Shown: in pieces, positions 27,042 to 36,700 of the stretch
Numbering within the stretch: position 1 is the stretch's first letter
How the letters are laid out: each line of letters opens with the position of its first letter
DNA from: UBA9715 sp964553375
GTDB lineage: Bacteria; Actinomycetota; Coriobacteriia; Coriobacteriales; Eggerthellaceae
Direction of reading: 5' to 3'
Assembly: GCA_964553375.1 (NCBI GenBank)
Contig: CAZKKN010000003.1
Coordinates: forward strand, 18,674-82,673
DNA: 64,000 nucleotides
Made by a program: the position numbers and the translations under genes
Notes under the pieces: generated by a model
What the model saw: only the letters and a program-made list of their open reading frames with translations
The model's database searches: none
What the model was told of the DNA's origin: nothing

Positions 27042-27045
27042 CCTT

Positions 27046-27696
27046 ATGGGGGCAGGGGTGATATTCGACTGCGATGGCACCCTGCTCAATACCATAGGGG
27101 CTTGGCATGAGGTGCAGGAGCGCCTTTTGGACGAGCAGGGCATAACCCTGGATAAGGCCGAGCGCGACGAGTTGAGCACCCTCACCCTGGATGAGGCCGG
27201 GACCTTCTTCTTCGAGCGGTTCACGGGCGTGGAAAGCCCCACCCAGGTGCGCGACCTCATCGTGGAGCATCTGCTGGACCACTACCGCACCAAGGCCGAG
27301 GCGTTGCCCGGGGCTCGGGAGTTCGTGGAGGCCCTTGTGGCCCGCGGCATCCCTTTGGCGGTGCTCTCCTCTTCGCCTCAGGTGTTCTTACAGGCGGGCT
27401 TGGGGCGCTGTGGGCTCTTGGAGCCCTTCACGGCCATCGTGTCGGTGGATGATGTGGCCGGCTCCAAGCGCGATAGCGAGACCTACCACCACGTCTGCGA
27501 CCTTTTGGGCACCGCACCCCAAGATACTTGGTTCTTCGATGACAGCTGGTATGCCCTCAAAGCGGCCGGTGCCTCCGGTTTGCACCCGGTGGGAGTGTAT
27601 AGCGCTGATGAATGCGGCACTCGCGAGGAGCTTGCAAGTTACAGCGAGCGTGTCATAGATGATTTCACAGAATTGCTCGGCGCGCTTGCGCCTTAA
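27046..27696 (+). CDS. HAD-family hydrolase
   Basis: A 216-residue phosphatase of the beta-phosphoglucomutase/phosphoglycolate type. Motif I is FDCDGTLLNT (nucleophile Asp at residue 8), a small helical cap follows, motif II is VLSSSPQ, the motif III lysine lies near AGSKRD, and motif IV is WFFDDSWYALKAA. It starts 4 bases after homoserine dehydrogenase, which hints at a role in aspartate-family metabolism such as dephosphorylating a homoserine- or threonine-linked intermediate. HAD substrates cannot be read from sequence. Confidence 0.9.
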   Translation: MGAGVIFDCDGTLLNTIGAWHEVQERLLDEQGITLDKAERDELSTLTLDEAGTFFFERFTGVESPTQVRDLIVEHLLDHYRTKAEALPGAREFVEALVARGIPLAVLSSSPQVFLQAGLGRCGLLEPFTAIVSVDDVAGSKRDSETYHHVCDLLGTAPQDTWFFDDSWYALKAAGASGLHPVGVYSADECGTREELASYSERVIDDFTELLGALAP

Positions 27697-27800
27697 GGCC
27701 CGTTACAGGAGCATGACGGCTCCACGGATGCTTGCAGACGCGTTTTCGCCCTTTTGGTAGAATCCAGTAGGTCGAACAAGCATCAAAGCGAGGGATGAAA

Positions 27801-29324
27801 ATGGGCAACGGGGAATTCATGGCCGGCCTTATCGCGGTCACCGGTGAGATAGACGCCTTCATGTATACCTATATCCTGGTCATCTTGCTGGTGGCCGTGG
27901 GCGTCTGGTTCAGCATCCGCACCCGGTTCGTGCAGATCCGCTACATCAAGGATATGTTCACACAGCTCACCGAGAAGAAGCATGTGGAAGGCCATAAGAC
28001 CATCTCATCGTTTCAGGCTCTCATGGTCTCCACGGCCTCGCGGGTGGGTACCGGCAATATCGCCGGCATCGCCACGGCGGTGGCAACCGGTGGTCCCGGT
28101 GCCGTGTTCTGGATGTGGGCCATGGCGCTTATCGGCGCCGCTTCGGCTTTCATCGAATCCACCTTGGCTCAGATCTGGAAGGTGCGGGGCAGCCATGGGG
28201 AATTCCGGGGAGGTCCTGCCTACTACATCCAGCAGGGCTTGGGGAAGCGTTGGCTGGGTGTCATCTTCGCCGTCTCCCTCATCTTATGCTTCGCCTTCGG
28301 GTTCAATGGCCTGCAAGCCTATAACGCCGCCTCCACTCTGGAGTACTACAACCCCGAATACGCTGCCGATGGCACCGCATTGGTTCTGGCCATCGTGCTT
28401 GCGGTGATGACGGCCTTCGTCATCTTCGGCGGTGCCAAGCGCATCTCGGTCATCTCCTCCATCGTGGTGCCCGTGATGGCCCTGGGGTATCTGGCTTTGG
28501 GCGTGTGGACCACCTTCGCTCATATCGGTGACATCCCGGCGGTCTTCCAGCTCATCATGGCCTCTGCCTTCGATTGGTCGGCCATCTTCGGTGGGTTCGC
28601 TGGCAGCGTGGTCATGCTGGGCATCAAGCGCGGACTGTTCTCCAACGAGGCCGGCATGGGGTCTGCTCCCAACGCCGCAGCTACGGCTTCGGTATCGCAT
28701 CCGGTTAAGCAGGGACTCGTCCAAACCCTTTCGGTCTACATAGATACGCTGCTCATCTGCACCTGCTCTGCCATGATCGTGCTGGTCTTCTATGTCCAAG
28801 ACCCCGCAGCAGCCGCTGGGCTCAACGGTATGCCGCTTGTGCAGATGGCCGTGCGCAACTCCGTGGGCGAGTGGGGGATACATTTCGTCACCTTCGCCAT
28901 CTTCGCCTTCGCGTTCTCAAGCCTCATAGGCAACTACTTCTATGCTGAGTCGAATCTGCGCTTCATCTTCGGCGGCAATAAGGCCGTGGTTGTGGTCTTC
29001 CGCCTGCTCTGCCTGGCAGTCATCTTCTATGGCTGCCTGAACAACTTCGAGCTGGCCTGGAATGTGGCTGACATTTTCATGGGCTGCATGGCTATCATCA
29101 ACCTTGTGGCCATAGTCTTTTTAGGGAAGTGGGCGCTGCGGGCCTTGGCCGACTACACCGCCCAGCGCCGCCAAGGGAAAGACCCGGTGTTCGTGTCCGA
29201 GTCCATTCCGGGGTTGCCGCCTACGGAGTGTTGGCATGTGGCTGAAGTGCAGCATCATGGCGACCATCCGGTGAAGGAATACCTGGACCAATCCGTCGGC
29301 GACGACTCGCTGGGTTGGAATTAG
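27801..29324 (+). CDS. Sodium:alanine symporter family (AGCS) transporter
   Basis: A 507-residue amino-acid/Na+ symporter with about 10-11 membrane helices. Family signatures are ASRVGTGNIAGIATAVATGGPGAVFWMW, GGPAYYIQQGLGKRW, FSNEAGMGSAPNAAATAS and IFAFAFSSLIGNYFYAESN. The second of two nearby ATGs (27801) has the better-placed GAGGG; the first (27795) would add two residues. It follows the HAD gene by about 100 bases and precedes the methyltransferase gene by 13. Alanine or glycine import is the usual role. Confidence 0.95.
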   Translation: MGNGEFMAGLIAVTGEIDAFMYTYILVILLVAVGVWFSIRTRFVQIRYIKDMFTQLTEKKHVEGHKTISSFQALMVSTASRVGTGNIAGIATAVATGGPGAVFWMWAMALIGAASAFIESTLAQIWKVRGSHGEFRGGPAYYIQQGLGKRWLGVIFAVSLILCFAFGFNGLQAYNAASTLEYYNPEYAADGTALVLAIVLAVMTAFVIFGGAKRISVISSIVVPVMALGYLALGVWTTFAHIGDIPAVFQLIMASAFDWSAIFGGFAGSVVMLGIKRGLFSNEAGMGSAPNAAATASVSHPVKQGLVQTLSVYIDTLLICTCSAMIVLVFYVQDPAAAAGLNGMPLVQMAVRNSVGEWGIHFVTFAIFAFAFSSLIGNYFYAESNLRFIFGGNKAVVVVFRLLCLAVIFYGCLNNFELAWNVADIFMGCMAIINLVAIVFLGKWALRALADYTAQRRQGKDPVFVSESIPGLPPTECWHVAEVQHHGDHPVKEYLDQSVGDDSLGWN

Positions 29325-29337
29325 CCGGCACCGCATC

Positions 29338-30573
29338 ATGGCCGAAAAGCGCAGGCAGGAAGGCTCAGGCGATGCCGGGCAAGGAAGGTTGCAGGGAGAG
29401 GTCTGCCCTGTGGCTCAGGCTTGCGGGGCCTGCCAGTACATAAACGAACCTTATGAGACCCAGCTTGCCCGCAAAGACGCGCAGATGGAAGGGCTTTTCG
29501 GTGCCCTGGCAGCCCAGGATGGGGCAGAATTGCGGCCGATCATCGCCATGGAGCATCCCTTCGGATATCGCTCCAAGGTCACAAGCCCGGTAGCCCCAGG
29601 TGGGCGCGGGGTGAATGGCGGTCGGCAGATCCTCACCGGCATGTATGGCCAGGGGACCCATCGCATCGTGGACACCAGCGGTTGTCGCTTGGAGGATCCG
29701 CGAGCCCAGCAGGTCATCGCCGCTCTTCCCGGCCTTATGAAGCGCTTCCGCCTCGCCCCCTACGACGAGGATGCCCATCGGGGGTTCGTCCGCCATATCA
29801 TCGTACGGGTGGGCCATCAAAGCGGCGAGGTGCTTGTGACGCTTGTGACCTGCGGAGAGCGATTCCCTGCGTCTCGCGATTTCTGCCGCGAGCTCGTAAG
29901 GAAATGCCCCTTCATCACCAGTGTGGTGCAAAACATCAACACCGCTCGCACCAATACGATCCTCGGGCAGACGGAACGGCGCCTTTACGGTCCCGGGTTC
30001 ATCCTGGATAGGCTTTGCGGCTTGAGCCTGCGCATCTCGTCCCAGTCGTTTTTCCAGGTGAACGCCGGACAGACCGAACGGCTCTACGAGGAGGCCGTGG
30101 CCTTGGCCGGCGTGGATGCCACCACCACGGTACTCGATGCCTATTGTGGCACGGGGACCATCGGGCTTGTGGCGGCAGCCCGGGGAGCCGGGCGCGTCAT
30201 CGGCGTGGAGGCAGTGGGGTCTGCCGTAGCCGATGCCCGGGAGAACGCCCGTCACAACGGGCTTCAGAACACGGAGTTCATCGCCGCCGATGCGGGGGAG
30301 TTCATGGGTCGTCTCGTCGCAGCCCAAGAGTCGGTGGATGTGGTTATGATCGACCCGCCCCGTGCCGGTTGCTCAGAGGAGTTCCTGGAAGCAGCCGGTG
30401 CGTTGGGTCCGAAGCGCATCGTCTACATCTCCTGCAATCCCGAGACCCAAGTGCGGGATGTAGCGGTTTTGCGGGATAAAGGGTATAAATTGAAGGTGAT
30501 ACAACCGGTGGATATGTTTCCCCACACGAGGCATATCGAATCCATAGCATTGCTCGAGCGAGAGATGGGATGA
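29338..30573 (+). CDS. RNA uracil-C5 methyltransferase (RlmD/RumA-like), Fe-S type
   Basis: A 411-residue class I methyltransferase that methylates C5 of a uridine in rRNA or tRNA. The N-terminus has an iron-sulfur cysteine set, CPVAQACGACQ plus the Cys of DTSGCRLEDP. The SAM site is VLDAYCGTGTIGLVAAA, followed by VMIDPPRAGC, and the catalytic nucleophile Cys is in IVYISCNPETQVRDV. No N-terminal TRAM domain is present, so RlmC-like or TrmA-like specificity is possible. Its stop overlaps the tilS start in an ATGA arrangement. Confidence 0.92.
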   Translation: MAEKRRQEGSGDAGQGRLQGEVCPVAQACGACQYINEPYETQLARKDAQMEGLFGALAAQDGAELRPIIAMEHPFGYRSKVTSPVAPGGRGVNGGRQILTGMYGQGTHRIVDTSGCRLEDPRAQQVIAALPGLMKRFRLAPYDEDAHRGFVRHIIVRVGHQSGEVLVTLVTCGERFPASRDFCRELVRKCPFITSVVQNINTARTNTILGQTERRLYGPGFILDRLCGLSLRISSQSFFQVNAGQTERLYEEAVALAGVDATTTVLDAYCGTGTIGLVAAARGAGRVIGVEAVGSAVADARENARHNGLQNTEFIAADAGEFMGRLVAAQESVDVVMIDPPRAGCSEEFLEAAGALGPKRIVYISCNPETQVRDVAVLRDKGYKLKVIQPVDMFPHTRHIESIALLEREMG

Positions 30574-31661
30574 TCATGGAATTGCGGGAACGGGTAGTGA
30601 AGACCATCCTGAAGCGGAATCTGGCTGGGGATAAGACGCCGGTGTTGGCTATGATCTCCGGAGGCTCGGACTCCACGGCTTTGGCTTATCTCCTCGCTGA
30701 CCTGCAAGGGGAGGGGCTTTTCGGTCCCTTGGGGCTTCTGCATGTCAATCACGGCCTGCGCGGTGACGCGGCTGACGCCGATGAGCGGTTCGTGCGGGAG
30801 CTTGCCGCAGCGCTCTCGCTTCCCTTAACGGTGGAGAATGTGGACGTGGCTGAGGTCTGCCGAAAAGAGAACGGCAACCTGGAGGCCGTGGCTCGGCGCG
30901 TGCGCTACGAAGCCGCGAGCCACGCATTGGCCGCCCTGTGCCAGCAAGCGGCGGTCCCGGTTTCCGAAGGCCGTATCTTCGTGGCCCATACGGCCGACGA
31001 CCGTGTTGAGAACTTCTACATGCGCTCCATCGTGGGCACCGGCCCCGGGGGCTTTCGCTCTATGCGCTATTTGAATGGCCAGGTGGGACGCCCGCTTTTG
31101 GACATCGGGCGTGAGACTTTGCGCAATGGCATCCAAAGCCGCGCCCAGGAGGGCCTGCCGGTGGTGCGCGACGATCGGGGGGCGCTTTGGTGCGAGGATG
31201 CCACCAATGCCCATACCGATCGGTTCCGCGCCTACGTGCGCCACGAGATCATCCCCTTGGCCAAGGAGAAGAATCCCAAGCTGCTCCAAACGCTGGTGCG
31301 CACCATGAACGCCATAGCCGATGAGGATGACATGCTCAACTCCATGGCCCAGGCCCTCGTTGACCGCCATGTCCACTGGCTTATGCCCGAGCAGGAAGGC
31401 TGCGTGATCTCGCCCATCGTGGGCGCCCAGCCAGTGCCGCTTCAGCGCCGGGTCATGGTGAAGGTGCTGGAGGCTTTGCTGGACAACGATGCGCGGATAG
31501 AGTCGGCTTCGGTGGAGGCGCTGCTTGCGGGCTTTGATGATGGGGCCATGAACAGCGGTTATGTGAATAACATCCAGGGCAATCTGGCCGTGAGCGCCAA
31601 CAGCAAGGGGCTGCGCATCGAGCCCATGGCGGCATTCCGTACCCGTCGCAACATGCTCTAG
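30570..31661 (+). CDS. tilS: tRNA(Ile)-lysidine synthase
   Basis: Attaches lysine to C34 of tRNA-Ile(CAU), changing its decoding from AUG to AUA. The 363-residue protein has the PP-loop MISGGSDSTALAYLL near residue 28, VNHGLRGDAADADERF, VARRVRYEAA, and the HTADDRVENFYMRSIVGTG segment. The C-terminal domain is reduced compared with E. coli TilS. It overlaps the methyltransferase gene by 4 bases and is followed by maf, hpt and ftsH, the common tilS-hpt-ftsH neighbourhood. Confidence 0.96.
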   Translation: MIMELRERVVKTILKRNLAGDKTPVLAMISGGSDSTALAYLLADLQGEGLFGPLGLLHVNHGLRGDAADADERFVRELAAALSLPLTVENVDVAEVCRKENGNLEAVARRVRYEAASHALAALCQQAAVPVSEGRIFVAHTADDRVENFYMRSIVGTGPGGFRSMRYLNGQVGRPLLDIGRETLRNGIQSRAQEGLPVVRDDRGALWCEDATNAHTDRFRAYVRHEIIPLAKEKNPKLLQTLVRTMNAIADEDDMLNSMAQALVDRHVHWLMPEQEGCVISPIVGAQPVPLQRRVMVKVLEALLDNDARIESASVEALLAGFDDGAMNSGYVNNIQGNLAVSANSKGLRIEPMAAFRTRRNML

Positions 31662-31701
31662 GACCCAGGTGGCATTCAAGCCAGCGAAGCGAGGAAAGAC
31701 C

Positions 31702-32328
31702 ATGGAATTCGATATCGTGCTTGCCAGCGCCTCCCCGCGCCGCCGGGAGCTCCTTGAGGAGGCGGGCGTGGATTTCCGTTCGTTCCCCGTGAGCGTCGAC
31801 GAGACCCTGGAGCCGGATTTGGCGGCCGACCCCCTTGAGGCGGCGAAGCAGGTGGCCCAGCGCAAAGCCCGTCAAGCGGTGGAGCAGATACTCTGCGAGG
31901 GATACGAGGGCGACCTAGCGGTGTTGGGTGCCGATACCATGGTGGTCTTAGATGGGCGCATCTTCGGCAAGCCTCGGGATGCCGCTGAGGCCACGGCTAT
32001 GCTCACAGAGCTTTCCGGCCAGCGCCACGAGGTGATAACCGGCGTGTCACTTTGGCTCGTCCACGCGCCGTCCATGGAGGACCTGGACCTTGCCTACCGC
32101 ACCTTCGCCGATGTGACCGCCGTGACCTTTCGGAAGCTCAGCTCGCAAGAGATCTCCCAGTACGTGGCCACGGGAGACCCGATGGACAAAGCCGGAGCCT
32201 ATGGCATCCAAAGCGGGGCCGGGGCCTTCGTGGAGAAGCTTGAGGGGAGTCTGGATACGGTGATCGGGCTTCCCGTCTCGCGGCTTTTGCGGGAATATCC
32301 CGAGGTCTTCGGAGCCGAGGCCATGTAA
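31702..32328 (+). CDS. maf: Maf-family nucleotide pyrophosphatase
   Basis: A 208-residue house-cleaning pyrophosphatase acting on non-canonical or pyrimidine nucleoside triphosphates. Motifs are VLASASPRRRELLEEAGVDF, the KARQAVEQ helix, GADTMVVLDGRIFGKP with the catalytic Asp, SGQRHEVITGVSL, and GDPMDKAGAYGIQ. I chose the ATG at 31702, preceded by GAGGAAAG, over an in-frame GTG at 31669. It lies between tilS and hpt in the operon. Confidence 0.95.
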   Translation: MEFDIVLASASPRRRELLEEAGVDFRSFPVSVDETLEPDLAADPLEAAKQVAQRKARQAVEQILCEGYEGDLAVLGADTMVVLDGRIFGKPRDAAEATAMLTELSGQRHEVITGVSLWLVHAPSMEDLDLAYRTFADVTAVTFRKLSSQEISQYVATGDPMDKAGAYGIQSGAGAFVEKLEGSLDTVIGLPVSRLLREYPEVFGAEAM

Positions 32329-32430
32329 AAATCGTGGCTGTTGATGAGGCGTTGCATTATCAGAGCGCGCCTGGGCAGACCAAATGGTACACTTTTCTTT
32401 CTGAACTCAAAGGAGAAGAAGTAACGAAGC

Positions 32431-32982
32431 GTGCATAAGGATATACGGGAAATACTCTTCAGCGAAGACGAGATCGCCCAGCGCGTGGCAGAGATTGGCG
32501 GCAGATTGACCGATCGCTACTCCAAAACCGTTGACGGGGGCGATTCCGTGGTGCTCATCTCGGTATTGCGCGGGGCCGCCATCTTCATGGCGGATCTGGC
32601 CCGAGCAACCGATGTGCCTTTGGAGATGGATTACATGGCCGTCTCCTCCTATGGCAACGGCGCCAAGAGCTCCGGGGTGGTGCGCATTGTGAAGGACCTC
32701 ACCTCGAGCATCGAGGGCAAGCATGTCATCTTGGCCGAAGACATCTTGGATAGCGGCCTCACGTTGCAATTCCTCCTGGAGAACCTGGGTTCGCGCAAAC
32801 CCGCCTCTATAAGCGTGGTCACCCTTCTGCGGAAGAAGGTCGCCGATCAGGTGCCCATCGATTGCTTGGAAGTGGGCTTCGAATGCCCGGACGAGTTCAT
32901 CGTGGGATACGGCCTGGACTACGCTGAACGCTACCGTAACCTGCCTTATATCGGCGTGCTTAAGCCGGAGATCTACAGTTAG
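32431..32982 (+). CDS. hpt: Hypoxanthine phosphoribosyltransferase
   Basis: Salvages hypoxanthine (and guanine) to IMP/GMP with PRPP. A 183-residue type I phosphoribosyltransferase with LISVLRGAAIFMADLAR, the flexible-loop MAVSSYGNGAKSSG, the PRPP-binding VILAEDILDSGLTL and a C-terminal YAERYRNLPYIGVLKPE. The start is a GTG at 32431 after GAAGAAG. The ~100 bases upstream of it may hold an additional promoter. ftsH follows after 38 bases. Confidence 0.97.
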   Translation: MHKDIREILFSEDEIAQRVAEIGGRLTDRYSKTVDGGDSVVLISVLRGAAIFMADLARATDVPLEMDYMAVSSYGNGAKSSGVVRIVKDLTSSIEGKHVILAEDILDSGLTLQFLLENLGSRKPASISVVTLLRKKVADQVPIDCLEVGFECPDEFIVGYGLDYAERYRNLPYIGVLKPEIYS

Positions 32983-33020
32983 CCCCGAAACCGAGAGAGA
33001 ACCGAGGAAGAAAAGACCCT

Positions 33021-35369
33021 ATGCCACAAAACGCACCTGTTAAGAAGAGCCCTGAAGGCGGCAATAACAACCGCAACATGATCATCTGGATCGTGGTGGC
33101 TGTCATCATCGCCGTTTTGGTGGGGCAGCAGTTCATGATGATGAATCAGGGAAGCGGTGAGGACAACCGCCCCACCGATACGCTCATCACGTCGGAGTTC
33201 TTGCAAGCCGTGGAGCAGAATCGCGTGGATTCCGTGGTCTATGATGCTCGCAATTACACGGTGACCGGCGTTTACTATCCTGCGGTAACCGCAGGCCAAA
33301 CCGCCGTTGATGCCATCAATGGCGCAGTGGATGCCCTCAATACGCGTTTGGGGTCAGAGCATCCCGGCCTTGAGGGGATAACCACCCAGAGCCTGGAGGC
33401 CCAACCGCTCGGCGAGCAGCATAACTACACCTCCACCTATGTCGGCCAGGAATCCTTGGCCGAGCTGGTGGCTCAGCACCCGCAAATCACCTACAACGTG
33501 GTGTTGCCCACCCAGTGGCTCGACATCGTGGGCACGCTTTTACCCTTCCTGCTCTTCGGTGCGCTCATCTGGATCTTCTTCGTGCAGATGAACAAGGCGA
33601 ACAACCAGCAGATGGGCTTCGGCAAGACCAAAGCGAAGAAAGCGCATGAGGAACGGCCCGATGTCACCTTCGCCGATGTGGCCGGCGTGGATGAGGCCGT
33701 GGAAGAGATGCAGGAGATCAAGGATTTCCTGGCAAACCCTGCGAAATACCAATCGCTGGGGGCGAAGATCCCCCGGGGTTGCTTGCTTGTGGGCCCTCCG
33801 GGCACCGGTAAGACGCTTCTGGCCCGGGCTGTGGCCGGCGAGGCCGGAGTGCCGTTTTTCAGCATCTCGGGTTCCGATTTCGTGGAGATGTTCGTGGGCG
33901 TGGGTGCTTCCCGCGTGCGCGATTTGTTCCAGCAGGCCAAAGAGGCGTCACCCTCCATCATCTTCATCGACGAGATCGACGCTGTGGGCCGTCAGCGCGG
34001 CGCCGGCTTGGGCGGCGGCCATGACGAGCGCGAGCAGACCCTCAATCAGCTGCTCGTGGAGATGGATGGCTTCGATTCCAACGATTCGGTGGTGCTCATC
34101 GCAGCCACCAACCGTGCCGACATCCTTGACCCGGCACTGCTGCGGCCGGGTCGCTTCGATCGCCAGATCGTAGTGGACGTGCCCGATGTGAAGGGCCGTG
34201 AGCGCATTCTGCAGGTCCATGCCGAGGACAAACCCATCGGAAGCGATGTGGACCTTAAGAAGATCGCCGCGCTCACCCCGGGATTCACCGGTGCCGACCT
34301 CATGAATCTGATGAATGAGAGCGCACTGCTCACTGCTCGCCGCAACAAGAAGATCATCACCATGCAGGAGGTGAGTGAGTCCATGGAGCGCGTCATCGCC
34401 GGTCCGGAGCGCAAGGGCCGCGTTTTGGATGACGAGACCAAGACCACCATCGCCTTCCATGAGAGCGGACATGCCCTGGTGGGTCACACCTTGAAGCATG
34501 CCGACCCCGTCCATAAGATCTCCATCATCTCCCGCGGCCGAGCCTTGGGCTACACCCTGTCCATCCCCGATGAGGACAAGGTGATGAATTCCTTAGGTGA
34601 GATGCGCGATCAGCTGGCAGTGCTCATGGGCGGCCGCGTGGCCGAGGAGATCTATCGCGACGACATCACCACCGGTGCCAGCAACGACTTGGAGCGGGCT
34701 ACGAAGATCGCCCGTGCTATCGTCACCCAATATGGCATGAGCCCTCTGGGCACCCAGGTGTTCGGCCAGCCCAACCATGAGGTGTTCCTGGGCCGCGATT
34801 ACGGCAATACCCAGGATTACTCCGATGTGACCGCCAAGAGCATCGATGACGAGGTGGCGCGCATCATGAAGGAAGCCCACGACCGCGCCTACGAGATCCT
34901 CTCCAGCCATAGCGATCAGATGCATCTCATGGCCGGTGTGCTTTTGGAGCGCGAGACCGTGGAAGGCGAGGCCTGCCAGGCGCTTTTGGACAACAAGTGG
35001 GATGAGTACCTCTCCCATGAAGACGAGATCATCGCACGCAAGGAAGCTGAAGAGGCAGCTGCTCGGGAGCGCGATGCCCGTTTGGCCGATCCCGATTGGC
35101 GCATCCATGAGCAGGCCCGTCTGGCTTCAAGCGAAGGCGGCGCCATTCCCCTGGAAGCCCAGCCTGTCTGGCCTGACCAGCCGCTCTATCAGCCAACCCC
35201 GCAGCAGGGCAACCCCGCTTATCCCGGTTATCCCCAGCAAGGCACCCCGGTAGACCCGGGCTATGCCCAGCCGGGTAATCCTGCCGATCCGGGCTACACC
35301 CAGCAGGTGCCTCCGCCCCAGGGCCCAAGCGGTCAAGACGGGGATTCTCAGGGAGGTCGGCCGAGATAA
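33021..35369 (+). CDS. ftsH: ATP-dependent zinc metalloprotease FtsH
   Basis: A 782-residue membrane-bound AAA protease for quality control of membrane and regulatory proteins. It has two N-terminal membrane helices (about residues 18-40 and 170-195) around an extracytoplasmic domain. The AAA module has GPPGTGKTLLARA, IIFIDEIDAVGRQRG and the second region of homology, PALLRPGRFDRQ. The zinc site is HESGHAL. The C-terminal ~75 residues are a Pro/Gln/Gly-rich tail with repeats of the type GYPQQGTPVDPGYAQPGNP, longer than usual. Its TAA overlaps the folP ATG by one base (TAATG), so the genes are coupled. Confidence 0.98.
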   Translation: MPQNAPVKKSPEGGNNNRNMIIWIVVAVIIAVLVGQQFMMMNQGSGEDNRPTDTLITSEFLQAVEQNRVDSVVYDARNYTVTGVYYPAVTAGQTAVDAINGAVDALNTRLGSEHPGLEGITTQSLEAQPLGEQHNYTSTYVGQESLAELVAQHPQITYNVVLPTQWLDIVGTLLPFLLFGALIWIFFVQMNKANNQQMGFGKTKAKKAHEERPDVTFADVAGVDEAVEEMQEIKDFLANPAKYQSLGAKIPRGCLLVGPPGTGKTLLARAVAGEAGVPFFSISGSDFVEMFVGVGASRVRDLFQQAKEASPSIIFIDEIDAVGRQRGAGLGGGHDEREQTLNQLLVEMDGFDSNDSVVLIAATNRADILDPALLRPGRFDRQIVVDVPDVKGRERILQVHAEDKPIGSDVDLKKIAALTPGFTGADLMNLMNESALLTARRNKKIITMQEVSESMERVIAGPERKGRVLDDETKTTIAFHESGHALVGHTLKHADPVHKISIISRGRALGYTLSIPDEDKVMNSLGEMRDQLAVLMGGRVAEEIYRDDITTGASNDLERATKIARAIVTQYGMSPLGTQVFGQPNHEVFLGRDYGNTQDYSDVTAKSIDDEVARIMKEAHDRAYEILSSHSDQMHLMAGVLLERETVEGEACQALLDNKWDEYLSHEDEIIARKEAEEAAARERDARLADPDWRIHEQARLASSEGGAIPLEAQPVWPDQPLYQPTPQQGNPAYPGYPQQGTPVDPGYAQPGNPADPGYTQQVPPPQGPSGQDGDSQGGRPR

Positions 35370-36688
35370 TGTGGCGTTGCGGAGCCTTCGATTTCGACGA
35401 GAGAATGCCCATCATCATGGGCATTCTGAATGTTACGCCTGATTCGTTCTCCGATGGCGGCCTTCACCCGGATGCCGATGCGGCCATCGCCCATGGCTTG
35501 GCCATGGTAAACGACGGCGCCCATATCATCGATGTGGGAGGAGAATCCACCCGTCCCGGGAGCAGCGAGGTCGCTCCTGAAGAGGAGCTGCGGCGCGTCA
35601 TCCCCGTTGTGGAGGGATTGGTTGCCCAGGGGATCTGCGTGAGCATCGACACGCGCCACTCCGCTGTGGCACAGGCCGCAGTGGATGCCGGGGCGAGCAT
35701 CATCAACGATGTATCGGGTTTTCGTGACCCGGCCATGAGGGAAGTGGCCTGCCGCTGCGATGCGGGTTTGGTTGTCATGCATATGCAGAGAACGCCCCAG
35801 ACCATGCAGGATGACCCGGTCTACGAAGATGTGGTGGCGGAGGTGAGGGAATACCTCGCTCAGCGTGCAGATGAGCTGGAAGGCCTTGGCATCGCCCGAG
35901 ATCGCATCTGCCTGGACCCCGGCCCCGGCTTCGGCAAGACCCCCAGCCAAACGATGGAGCTCGTTCGTAACATCCATGAGATAGCCCGCCTGGGATATCC
36001 CGTCATGGCGGCGCTTTCCCGGAAGAGCTACATCGGCTTCGCCTATGGCATCGACGATCCCCTCCAACGGGATGAAGCATCGGCTGCCGAGGCGCTCCTT
36101 GCCTGCGAGCAGGGGGCTACGGTGGTTCGCACCCATAATGTGGCGCTTACGGCGGCGGCTTTGAAGGACCTACGGCCGTTGGTGGTCTTGGGCTTGGGCT
36201 GCAATGTGGCCTTGGTGGCCGAGCCAGGGGAGGAGGAAGCCGGGAAGATCGCCCAGCTGAACCATGCTATAAGTCAGCTTTGCACGCTGCCCGACGCCCT
36301 CATCACCGATATATCAGGCTACTACCGTAGCAAGCCAGCTTATCTCGAGGATCAAGACGACTTCGTCAACGCCGTGGTGCTCATGCGCTGCGGCATCCCC
36401 CCGGCGGAACTGCTCAGCTACCTCCATACCATCGAGAACAGCCTCGGACGCGTGCGGGAGGTGGCCAATGGGCCCCGCACCTGCGATATCGATATCATCG
36501 ACTATCAGATGTATGTGACCCAAAACGAGGTTCTCACGTTGCCCCATCCGCGGGCCCTTGAACGGGATTTCGTTGTGAAGCCCCTCGCTGAGCTGCGGCC
36601 CCATTTCGTCTTCGCTGATGAATCGCGCCTCGATGAGGCGCACCCCACCCTGGGCGAGGCCCAGCTTATCACCGATAACCGCTGGTGA
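35369..36688 (+). CDS. folP: FolP-FolK fusion: dihydropteroate synthase / HPPK
   Basis: A 439-residue bifunctional folate enzyme. Residues about 1-265 are dihydropteroate synthase: IIMGILNVTPDSFSDGG, IDVGGESTRPGS, DVSGFRDPAM, DPGPGFGKT. Residues about 270-439 are 6-hydroxymethyl-dihydropterin pyrophosphokinase: LGLGCNVA, YYRSKPAYLEDQDDFVNAV, RTCDIDIIDYQ, LPHPRALERDFVVKPLAEL. The fusion couples pterin activation to pABA condensation. No folB-like dihydroneopterin aldolase is seen between or beside the domains, and folE lies 35 kb away. It is coupled to ftsH by a 1-base overlap; birA follows 12 bases later. Confidence 0.96.
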   Translation: MWRCGAFDFDERMPIIMGILNVTPDSFSDGGLHPDADAAIAHGLAMVNDGAHIIDVGGESTRPGSSEVAPEEELRRVIPVVEGLVAQGICVSIDTRHSAVAQAAVDAGASIINDVSGFRDPAMREVACRCDAGLVVMHMQRTPQTMQDDPVYEDVVAEVREYLAQRADELEGLGIARDRICLDPGPGFGKTPSQTMELVRNIHEIARLGYPVMAALSRKSYIGFAYGIDDPLQRDEASAAEALLACEQGATVVRTHNVALTAAALKDLRPLVVLGLGCNVALVAEPGEEEAGKIAQLNHAISQLCTLPDALITDISGYYRSKPAYLEDQDDFVNAVVLMRCGIPPAELLSYLHTIENSLGRVREVANGPRTCDIDIIDYQMYVTQNEVLTLPHPRALERDFVVKPLAELRPHFVFADESRLDEAHPTLGEAQLITDNRW

Positions 36689-36700
36689 GAGGCGAATTTC

